Of a stretch of 6,143 bases of DNA, positions 1-6,100 are shown piece after piece. Origin of the DNA: Bacteroidales bacterium (GTDB taxonomy: Bacteria; Bacteroidota; Bacteroidia; Bacteroidales; JAADJA01). Both the position numbers and the translations under genes were made by a program. Position 1 is the stretch's first letter. The number at the start of each line of letters is the position of its first letter. The notes under the pieces were generated by a model that saw only the letters and a list, made by a program, of their open reading frames with translations, ran no database searches and had not been told where the DNA came from. Location of the stretch: NCBI GenBank assembly GCA_029934735.1, contig JAOZLR010000091.1, positions 2,805 to 8,947 on the forward strand. The letters are read 5' to 3'.

Positions 1-320
1 GGAACGACACCTTTACCTTCTATCTCTTCCCTTCTTTCCCACTGCCAGTGAGCAGTACTCATTATTTCATTGTGGCGTTTGTTGTGACAGCTTAAGCAGG
101 CTGCTGTAGCATCATGGGCCGTTTCAAAGTCCTCCTGTAATACCTCAAATAGCGAATGATCAACTGATGGCGTTGTGTTCCGGTCAGCTTTATAGACGTA
201 ATTCTGCACATCAAGTGCAGGTATTACTGTCGTTGTATCCTCACCGGGTTCTTCTACCAACGCCTTCACCAGTAAGGAGGATAAAACCGATACCATAATA
301 ATTATAACTATTCTTTTCAT
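1..320 (-). CDS. Octaheme tetrathionate reductase (OTR)-family cytochrome c, N-terminal part
   Basis: This is the first 106 codons of a gene that leaves the window at its 3' end. The start is the ATG whose complement is at 318-320. Residues 1-20 form a Sec signal peptide (KR, then a hydrophobic run, with a likely cut after Val-Lys-Ala), so the product is exported to the periplasm. The mature part has the pattern VDHSLFEVLQEDF (53-65), then the heme-attachment motif CLSCH (75-79), then STAHWQWE (88-95). That DHS-F-LQ / CLSCH / HW-WE order is what I know from OTR-family octaheme cytochromes, which in Shewanella reduce tetrathionate, nitrite and hydroxylamine in vitro; the physiological substrate is unsettled. 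Only one of the expected eight heme motifs is visible because the gene is cut. It is transcribed away from a Crp/Fnr regulator, which suggests control by respiratory conditions. Another multiheme cytochrome family is possible but less likely. Confidence 0.82.
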   Translation of the reverse strand, partial: MKRIVIIIMVSVLSSLLVKALVEEPGEDTTTVIPALDVQNYVYKADRNTTPSVDHSLFEVLQEDFETAHDATAACLSCHNKRHNEIMSTAHWQWERREEIEGKGVV

Positions 321-343
321 ATATATGTTTTTACCTGTTTCAA

Positions 344-361
344 TTGTTATTTAATTAACAA
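344..361. promoter_or_regulatory. 18-bp palindrome with CRP-family geometry (possible operator)
   Basis: The sequence is TTGTTA, six bases (tttaat), then TAACAA. It is a perfect 6+6 inverted repeat with a 6-bp spacer, the same geometry as CRP/HcpR-type sites (TTGTGA n6 TCACAA), with one base changed per half. It lies just downstream of the putative -7 box of the cytochrome gene, around the expected transcription start, a position where binding would usually repress. Which protein binds is not shown; the adjacent Crp/Fnr regulator or another family member are candidates. AT-rich palindromes also arise by chance. Confidence 0.35.
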
Positions 362-363
362 AG

Positions 364-371
364 CAAAAGTA
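364..371 (-). promoter_or_regulatory. Putative -7 box of the OTR-family cytochrome gene
   Basis: Read on the minus strand this is TACTTTTG, a full match to the Bacteroidetes primary-sigma -7 consensus TAnnTTTG. It lies 43 bp before the start codon. No TTG/TTTG is found 19-23 bp further upstream, so a normal -33 element is missing. That fits a promoter needing an activator, which could bind the FNR-like boxes about 70 and 90 bp upstream. An eight-base degenerate match can occur by chance in AT-rich DNA. Confidence 0.4.
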
Positions 372-426
372 GCGTGGGAAATATTACCTGCCTAATAAAT
401 AGCACACAAGGAGAATTTGTATTTTA

Positions 427-440
427 ATGATTTGCGTCAA
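427..440. promoter_or_regulatory. FNR-like box 1 (distal from the regulator)
   Basis: ATGAT-ttgc-GTCAA matches the FNR consensus TTGATnnnnATCAA at 8 of the 10 specified positions; the GTCAA half is a common natural variant. Its centre (433.5) is exactly 21 bp from the centre of box 2. It lies roughly 70-75 bp upstream of the transcription start inferred for the divergent cytochrome gene, a usual distance for class I activation. Confidence 0.45.
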
Positions 441-447
441 AATAAAA

Positions 448-461
448 CTGATCTATATCAT
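448..461. promoter_or_regulatory. FNR-like box 2 (proximal to the regulator)
   Basis: CTGAT-ctat-ATCAT matches TTGATnnnnATCAA at 8 of 10 positions, with a perfect inner TGAT n4 ATCA palindrome at 449-460. Its centre (454.5) is about 38-42 bp before the transcription start inferred from the box at 482-489, the classical class II activator position. It is therefore a candidate autoregulatory site for the downstream Crp/Fnr gene. Confidence 0.5.
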
Positions 462-481
462 ATTCTTTGGTGATTTGTTTG

Positions 482-489
482 TATTTTTG
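482..489 (+). promoter_or_regulatory. Putative -7 box of the Crp/Fnr regulator gene
   Basis: TATTTTTG matches the Bacteroidetes -7 consensus TAnnTTTG completely. It ends 20 bp before the ATG at 510, implying a leader of only about 15 bases. There is no TTG at the usual -33 distance; the FNR-like box 2 occupies the upstream position instead, as expected for an activator-dependent promoter. The match is short, so this is tentative. Confidence 0.4.
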
Positions 490-509
490 CATCAATTCTA
501 TTTGAAAAT

Positions 510-1205
510 ATGCACAATACCGGATATACAAATACTTGTACTGTTTACAACAGTAAGCTTTCATGCTTTGAGGAGCTGACTGAAAGTGAATTGAAAATTA
601 TTGAAGAAAACAAGGTTGTTGTTAATTATCACAAAGGCGAAAATATTTGCAAGCAAGGTTCTTTTGCATCCCATATTATTTATTTAAGTGAAGGTTTGGT
701 AAAAGTCTATCTTGAAGGGAATCCTAAAAATCTGATTTTGAAAATCTCGACATCAGGGAATCTTATTGGTTTGCCGTCAATTTATGAAGGGAATAATATA
801 TTTCTTTATTCGGCAGCCACTTATACCAACTCAGTAGTTGAATTGATTGATATAAATATTTTTAAACAGTTAATTCAGGAGAATGCAAAGTTTGCTTATC
901 GTGTTATTAGTGTTTTGAATGAACATGCCGTTCAGATATATGGCCGGTTTTATTGTCTCACAAATAAACAGCTTCATGGGCGTCTTGCAGATATTCTTTT
1001 ATGTCTGGCACAGCGGATTTTTTATGATATGGAGTTCGATCTCCCACTTTCAAGAAATGACCTTGCGGAATTAACAGGTATGTCAACTGAAAGTGTCATA
1101 CGCGTTATGAAGGATTTTAAGGATGATGGGCTGATTGAAACAAGCGGAAAGGCAATAAAAATTGTTAACTATGAAATGATGAATCGTATAAGTGAAGTTG
1201 GTTAA
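510..1205 (+). CDS. Crp/Fnr-family transcriptional regulator
   Basis: The 231-residue protein has the two-domain layout of the family. Residues about 20-120 are a cyclic-nucleotide-binding-type beta-roll (KGENICKQGSFASHIIYLSEGLVKVY, 42-67, is the typical start), about 121-150 the dimerisation helix, and 155-219 a winged helix-turn-helix. The recognition helix is around STESVIRVMKDF (192-203). Glu194 and Arg198 correspond to Glu209 and Arg213 of E. coli FNR, which contact the TGA of the half-site, but Ile197 replaces FNR Ser212. Cysteines are at 10, 19, 47, 149 and 165; the 20/23/29/122 layout of FNR is absent, so an FNR-type 4Fe-4S oxygen sensor is unlikely. The cAMP-binding PR-ARSS signature is also not seen, so the effector is unknown. 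The gene is divergent from an OTR-family cytochrome and probably controls it and itself. No Shine-Dalgarno precedes the start, as usual here. Family is certain, specific role inferred. Confidence 0.93.
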   Translation: MHNTGYTNTCTVYNSKLSCFEELTESELKIIEENKVVVNYHKGENICKQGSFASHIIYLSEGLVKVYLEGNPKNLILKISTSGNLIGLPSIYEGNNIFLYSAATYTNSVVELIDINIFKQLIQENAKFAYRVISVLNEHAVQIYGRFYCLTNKQLHGRLADILLCLAQRIFYDMEFDLPLSRNDLAELTGMSTESVIRVMKDFKDDGLIETSGKAIKIVNYEMMNRISEVG

Positions 1206-1231
1206 GATTATGATACTATTCTAATGACTAG

Positions 1232-1954
1232 ATGATAAAAGCTCAGATACCAAATACAATTACTCTGTTAAATCTCATTTCAGGAAGTATCTCCATTGTT
1301 TTTGCACTTGAGGGCAACCTGACATTGGCGGCCTGGTTCATTGGGATTGCTGCAGTATTCGATTTTTTTGACGGATTTTCGGCACGAATGCTCCATGTTA
1401 GCTCCGAAATAGGAAAGGAGCTTGATTCGCTTGCTGATGTAATTTCTTTCGGGCTTGCACCTGGAATGATACTATATATATTATTGTTAAATTCGGTTTC
1501 CTGTCCTGAAATAGTTATTGCGGGTCGTAATATCGTTCCTTTTATAGCATTTCTTATACCTGCCTTGTCAGCCTACAGGCTTGCCAGGTTTAATATTGAT
1601 GAACGACAAACGGAATCATTCATTGGTCTGCCAACGCCTGCCAATGCATTGATGATAGCATCATTTCCGTTAATTTTAAATCAGCAGACAAATCTTTTGG
1701 GAGTTAATACTGCCATATTTGCAAATATCATCAACAGCCCATGGTTTCTGATTCCTTTCATTCTTGTTTTCTCCTATTTGCTGATTGCCGAATTGCCGTT
1801 AATGTCGTTGAAGTTCAAAACCTTTAAATGGAATGACAACAAAGCAAGATATTCTTTTCTGATTATTTCGGTGCTGCTACTTATGCTACTGTTTTACACT
1901 GCTATACCTTTCATTATTTTGATTTATGTTTTATTGTCGGTTGTGAACAGATGA
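1232..1954 (+). CDS. pssA: CDP-diacylglycerol--serine O-phosphatidyltransferase (phosphatidylserine synthase)
   Basis: This membrane enzyme joins CDP-diacylglycerol and L-serine to make phosphatidylserine, the precursor of phosphatidylethanolamine. The CDP-alcohol phosphatidyltransferase motif is complete: Asp44, Asp47-Gly48, Ala51-Arg52, Gly61, Asp65 and Asp69 with the exact family spacing (D-x2-DG-x2-AR-x8-G-x3-D-x3-D). YRLARFN (115-121) and FIGLPTPANA (130-139) are further hallmarks of the type II (membrane) serine enzyme, which separates it from phosphatidylglycerolphosphate synthase. About seven hydrophobic segments are visible (roughly 10-27, 31-46, 70-87, 101-117, 137-149, 171-190 and 208-238). 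At 240 residues it is of normal length. It starts 26 bp after the Crp/Fnr gene with no obvious promoter between, so read-through from there is possible. The ATG ten bases upstream (1222) hits a stop after three codons. The decarboxylase gene psd, often adjacent in Bacteroidetes, is not in this window. Confidence 0.95.
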   Translation: MIKAQIPNTITLLNLISGSISIVFALEGNLTLAAWFIGIAAVFDFFDGFSARMLHVSSEIGKELDSLADVISFGLAPGMILYILLLNSVSCPEIVIAGRNIVPFIAFLIPALSAYRLARFNIDERQTESFIGLPTPANALMIASFPLILNQQTNLLGVNTAIFANIINSPWFLIPFILVFSYLLIAELPLMSLKFKTFKWNDNKARYSFLIISVLLLMLLFYTAIPFIILIYVLLSVVNR

Positions 1955-1964
1955 TGAGGTTATT

Positions 1965-2001
1965 TAGCCACTAGGACAGAAAGTCACGAAGAAACACAAA
2001 G
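1965..2001. repeat. A-rich 'cacgaag/cacaaag' intergenic motif
   Basis: The spacer between pssA and tatC holds a run of imperfect short units: ccactagga, cagaaagt, cacgaagaaa, cacaaag. From memory, similar CACGAAG/CACAAAG strings are scattered between genes in many Bacteroidetes and other environmental genomes, so this may be one copy of a dispersed repeat. One copy in one window cannot prove dispersal. It has no coding capacity and no stem strong enough for a terminator. Confidence 0.3.
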
Positions 2002-2030
2002 CCAATATCTTCTATATTAAATCCTTTCCA

Positions 2031-2038
2031 TATCTTTG
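2031..2038 (+). promoter_or_regulatory. Putative -7 box of tatC
   Basis: TATCTTTG is a full match to TAnnTTTG and to a form I recognise as frequent in Bacteroidetes promoters. It ends only 5 bp before the ATG at 2044, so transcription would begin at or right next to that codon. Either the mRNA is leaderless, or translation begins at the later ATG at 2104. No clear -33 TTG lies 19-23 bp upstream. Confidence 0.45.
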
Positions 2039-2043
2039 CGGCT

Positions 2044-2895
2044 ATGGAGGAAACGATATCCACAAAGAAGCTTCATCCAAAGGAAGAACCGGAAGAAAAC
2101 GAAATGTCTTTCTGGGACCACCTTGAAGAGTTAAGGAAACATATTTTCAGATCGCTGGCAGCGATTCTGGTTTTTGCTATTATTGCCTTTTTAAACAAAC
2201 ACTTTATTTTTGACACGATAATCCTTGCACCCAAAGATTCTAATTTTATAACTAACAGACTGTTGTGCAGGTTCGGAAATTCCATATCAGTTGAATCTCT
2301 TTGTTTTGGAGATGCACAGATGGTTTTACAAAACATCAGTATGTCGGGACAGTTTATGACTCACATGTATATTTCACTTGTGGTAGGTTTTATTGTGGCT
2401 TTACCTTATGTGTTATTGGAATTCTGGAGGTTTATTACACCTGCATTGCATCCTGATGAAAAGAAATATTCAAAGGGCTTTGTTGCGGCAGGTACATTAT
2501 TATTTCTGACAGGAGTTTTGTTTGCCTATTTTATTCTTGTCCCGCTGACACTTAATTTTTTCGGCAATTACCATGTGAGCGATCAGGTTGCAAACCAGAT
2601 ACAACTGAGCTCCTTTATTAGTACGGTTGTGTCGGTTACTCTTTCTGTCGGGCTTGTTTTTGAACTTCCGATAATTATTTATTTTTTAACGAAAGTTGGT
2701 ATTGTAACACCCCAGTTTTTGAAAAAGAACAGAAAAATAATGTTTGTAATTGTTCTTACATTGTCTGCTATTATAACACCCCCCGACATCTTTTCACAGG
2801 TACTGGTTTCGATACCTCTGTTATTACTTTATGAAATGAGTATTAAAATATCAAAACGGGTTTATGATAAACGGGAAAAGGAGTTAGCCGGATAG
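2044..2895 (+). CDS. tatC: Sec-independent protein translocase subunit TatC
   Basis: TatC is the inner-membrane receptor that recognises twin-arginine signal peptides and, with TatA/TatB, exports folded proteins. Family landmarks: SFWDHLEELRK (22-32), where Glu29 and Arg31 align with E. coli Glu15 and Arg17 of the signal-binding surface; FITPALHPDE (130-139), where Phe130 and Glu139 align with Phe94 and Glu103; VFELP (205-209), with Glu207 aligning with Glu170; and TPPDIFSQ (245-252). Six membrane segments fit the family. The first periplasmic loop (about 57-105) is longer than in E. coli and carries Cys75 and Cys87, a pair I recall from other Bacteroidetes TatC proteins. The start is uncertain: ATG 2044 has no Shine-Dalgarno and adds 20 charged residues before the conserved region, while ATG 2104 (Met21) has GGAAG upstream and would give 263 residues. 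No tatA or tatB gene is in the window. Confidence 0.96.
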   Translation: MEETISTKKLHPKEEPEENEMSFWDHLEELRKHIFRSLAAILVFAIIAFLNKHFIFDTIILAPKDSNFITNRLLCRFGNSISVESLCFGDAQMVLQNISMSGQFMTHMYISLVVGFIVALPYVLLEFWRFITPALHPDEKKYSKGFVAAGTLLFLTGVLFAYFILVPLTLNFFGNYHVSDQVANQIQLSSFISTVVSVTLSVGLVFELPIIIYFLTKVGIVTPQFLKKNRKIMFVIVLTLSAIITPPDIFSQVLVSIPLLLLYEMSIKISKRVYDKREKELAG

Positions 2896-2896
2896 T

Positions 2897-2952
2897 TTGA
2901 ATTGTTGAATTGTTGAATTGTTGAATTATTGGATTGTTGAATTATTGAATTG
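2897..2952. repeat. Seven-copy 8-bp tandem repeat (unit TTGAATTG)
   Basis: Seven head-to-tail 8-bp units start one base after the tatC stop codon. Units 1, 2, 3 and 7 are exactly TTGAATTG; units 4 and 6 end in A (TTGAATTA); unit 5 has one change (TTGGATTG). The array is 56 bp. It has no coding role. Strand slippage makes such arrays prone to copy-number change. Being transcribed with tatC or lying ahead of the next gene, it could affect mRNA or simply be neutral. Confidence 0.9.
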
Positions 2953-3043
2953 GGGTTTAAAAAACTTTCCAAAAGAATTGCGTTGCAACACTAATCAAGC
3001 TAAACATTCATCTCATTTTATTCTTTTTTGTTAATATATTTTA

Positions 3044-3062
3044 AATTCATGGTTAATGAATT
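3044..3062. other. Weak AT-rich inverted repeat upstream of the GT117 gene
   Basis: AATTCAT, a 5-base loop (ggtta), then ATGAATT: a perfect 7-bp stem, 50 bp before the GT117 start codon. Only one G-C pair is in the stem and no U-tract follows, so it is a poor terminator. It might be an operator. The rest of 2953-3112 is AT-rich and shows no gene, no convincing promoter and no RNA structure that I can recognise. Confidence 0.2.
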
Positions 3063-3112
3063 GAAAATGCTTAATTTCGCCTCAAATTTTTGAAATCCAA
3101 TATTTGAAATAA

Positions 3113-6100
3113 ATGAATTCATTTAAAAAACTAAACCTTATTATCGGCTGGATCATTTTTGCCATTTCATCAATGGTTTATATCCTGACTGTTGAACCTA
3201 CTGCAAGCTGGTGGGACTGTGGAGAATATATCGCAACTGCTTACAAACTTCAGGTAGGCCACCCACCCGGGGCACCACTTTTTCAAATGATAGGAAGGGT
3301 ATTTTCTCTTCTCGCTTTCGGAGATGTTTCAAAAGTGGCATTGATGATAAATATTATGTCTGCACTTTCGAGCAGTATTACAATTATGTTCCTGTTCTGG
3401 ACAATCACTTATCTTGCCAAAAAGATTGTTGTTTCCCGTGGCGAAATGACAGAAGGTAAAATGTATGCTATTTTTGGAAGCGGTATTGTTGGAGCTCTTG
3501 CTTATACATTTTCTGATTCTTTTTGGTTTTCTGCTGTCGAAGGTGAAGTGTACGCTATGTCATCGGCTTTTACTGCAATTGTTTTCTGGGCGATATTAAG
3601 ATGGGAGAGTGAAGCAGATGATAAGCATTCAATGCGCTGGATAATTCTAATAGCATTTCTTGTTGGACTCTCAATTGGCGTTCACCTGCTGAACCTAGTT
3701 GCCATTCCTGCAATAGCTTTTGTCTATTATTTCAAAAAATTCAAACCTACAATTAAAGGAATAGTCATAACAGGTATTTTATCTGTGGCTCTTCTCGGGC
3801 TTATAATGAATGGTATTATTCCATGGGTGGTTAAGTTCTCGAGCTTGTTTGAGCTATTCTTTGTTAACACAATGGGGCTGCCATTTAATTCAGGAACAAT
3901 TTTCTATTTTATTTTACTTATCGGCTTAATTGTCTGGGGTATCCACTATACAACTAAGCATAATAAAACTATAGTAAATACGGTCTTATTGAGCCTGACT
4001 TTTATCCTTATAGGATATTCATCATTTTTTATGATTATCATCAGGGCAAATGCTGATCCTCCAATCAACGAAAATAAGCCGGAAGATGCTATCAGTCTTT
4101 TATCATACCTTGCAAGGGAACAATATGGCGACTGGCCCATCTCTTATGGTCAGTATTACAATGCCACAACCGTTGGTGCAACAGATGGAAATCCAATTTA
4201 TGTAAAAAATGTAAAAAAAGGGAAATACATAGTAACTGATGAACGAAAATCAGTTATTCCGGTTTACGACCCGAAATTCAGTACAATTTTTCCAAGGATG
4301 TGGAGCTCTCAGAAACCCGGACATATTCAGATGTATAAAAAATGGGGTGATATTAAGGGGATTCCTATTGAGGTTACCCAGCTTGATGGCTCATCAGAAG
4401 TTAAGATGAAACCGACATTCGGAGAAAATTTAAGGTTTTTCTTCACCTACCAGGTGGGACATATGTACTTAAGGTATTTTATGTGGAATTTTTCAGGAAG
4501 ACAGAATGATATTGAAAGTCAGGGAGAGGTAGAGCATGGAAACTGGCTTACCGGCTTTGATTGGTTTGATTCAAAAGTTTTAGGGCTTGGATCTCAGAAT
4601 GACCTGCCGGATAATATGAAGAGCCGGGCACATAATAAATTTTATATGTTGCCCTTCCTGCTTGGACTTATCGGACTATTTTTCCAGCTCAATACTAACA
4701 AAAAGGATACGCTGGTTGTGATGCTTCTGTTTATTATGACAGGCCTTGCCATTGTAGTATATCTAAATCAGTATCCATATCAACCTCGTGAGCGTGACTA
4801 TGCCTATGCCGGTTCATTTTATGCTTTTGCTATCTGGATAGGACTGGGTATTCTTGCTATTTTCGATTCGTTGAGTAAAAAAATGAATGAAAAGGGTTCG
4901 GCTATTGCTATTACTCTTGTTGCTCTGTTGCTGGTACCCGGAATTATGGCAAAGGAAGGCTGGAACGACCATAACAGATCGGGTAAATATGCAACTATCG
5001 ATTTTGCCTCTAACTATTTAAACTCGTGTGAGCCCAATGCAATACTGGTTACAAATGGTGATAACGATACATTCCCACTTTGGTATGCACAGGATGTGGA
5101 AGGAGTACGGACGGATGTGAGAGTGGTTAACTTTATGCTGGCTTCAGGACACTGGTATGTGCAGCAAATGATGAAAAAAGCTTATGAGTCTGAGTCGCTG
5201 CCATTTACTCTTACTTATGATCAATACGAAAACGGAATCAATAATATTGTTGCATTTTACAGTACAAATATCAAAGGTTATGTTGAACTAAAAAGTGTTA
5301 TTGATTTTATTGCAAACGATGATGAAAGAACAAAACTACCGTTGCAAAGTGGTGAGAAAATTAATTTTTCTCCAACTAAAAAGTTTATGATGACCATTGA
5401 CTCTGCATATATTGTTAACAACAAGCTTGTGCCGGAGTATATGTACGATCGAATTGTCCCTGAAATAGAGTGGGATGTTAAGCAGAGTTATCTCTATAAA
5501 AATGATTTGATGATTCTTGATATTATAGCAACCAATAACTGGAAAAGACCGGTTTATTTTGCCAATCCGAGTTCCCTTAATAAAGTACTTAATGTTGATG
5601 AGTATTGCCATCTTACCGGATTTGTTTACAGGTTTATGCCTGTTAAAGCAAACAATTATATTTCAGGCGGAGCAGGAATAGACTCTGAAGCCTCCTATGA
5701 TATTTTAATGAACAAGTGTAAATGGGGCAACCTGGCTGATCCTAAAGTATATATTGATCGCGAAAGCCAGCGTAACAGCATTATGCCTAAACAGAATATG
5801 ATGAGAGTGGCACAGACTCTGTATCAGGAGGGCGAAAATGAAAAGGCTATTGCTGTTCTTGACAGAGCCCTTGAGGCATTTCCCAACAGCAAATTCCCGT
5901 TTGATATGTATACATTACCGTTCATTGATATCTATTATGGAACCGGAGCAATAGAAAAAGCAAATGCTGTAGTACAACAATTGTATGAAAATTGTAAACA
6001 AGATCTTGATTACTATAGCACTCTTAGTCCAAAACTGGCTAAATATTACGAATCAGACGCCAACCAGGCTATGGGTGTTCTGCAAAAACTCTCAATGGAT

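Noticed and set aside
471..494. TGAT at 471-474 and ATCA at 491-494 as a further FNR-type site
   Set aside because: The halves are separated by 16 bp, against 4 bp in FNR sites, and they flank the putative -7 box; most likely chance.
427..579. A 50-codon plus-strand reading frame starting at ATG 427, 13 bases after an AAGGAG
   Set aside because: It overlaps the start of the Crp/Fnr gene in another frame, its spacing from AAGGAG is too long, its sequence matches nothing I know, and the ATG lies inside an FNR-like box.
510..1205. A true FNR oxygen sensor
   Set aside because: Only Cys10, Cys19 and Cys47 lie in the N-terminal part and none near position 122, so the four-cysteine cluster layout of FNR is missing.
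2073..2336. 87-residue minus-strand frame
   Set aside because: Antisense shadow of tatC, whose own frame holds the family motifs; the translation has no recognisable domain.
3099..3106. AATATTTG as a -7 box for the GT117 gene
   Set aside because: The first consensus base is wrong, no -33 element lies at a suitable distance, and it is only 6 bp before the start codon in a very AT-rich stretch with a repeated TTTGAAAT (3089-3096, 3103-3110).
3211..3459. 82-residue plus-strand frame
   Set aside because: It lies wholly inside the GT117 gene in another frame, and the GT117 frame carries the conserved motifs WDCGEY and GHPPGAP here.
3946..4140. 64-residue minus-strand frame
   Set aside because: Antisense shadow within the GT117 gene, with no start signal or family resemblance.
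5336..5611. 91-residue minus-strand frame
   Set aside because: Antisense shadow within the conserved C-terminal region of the GT117 gene.
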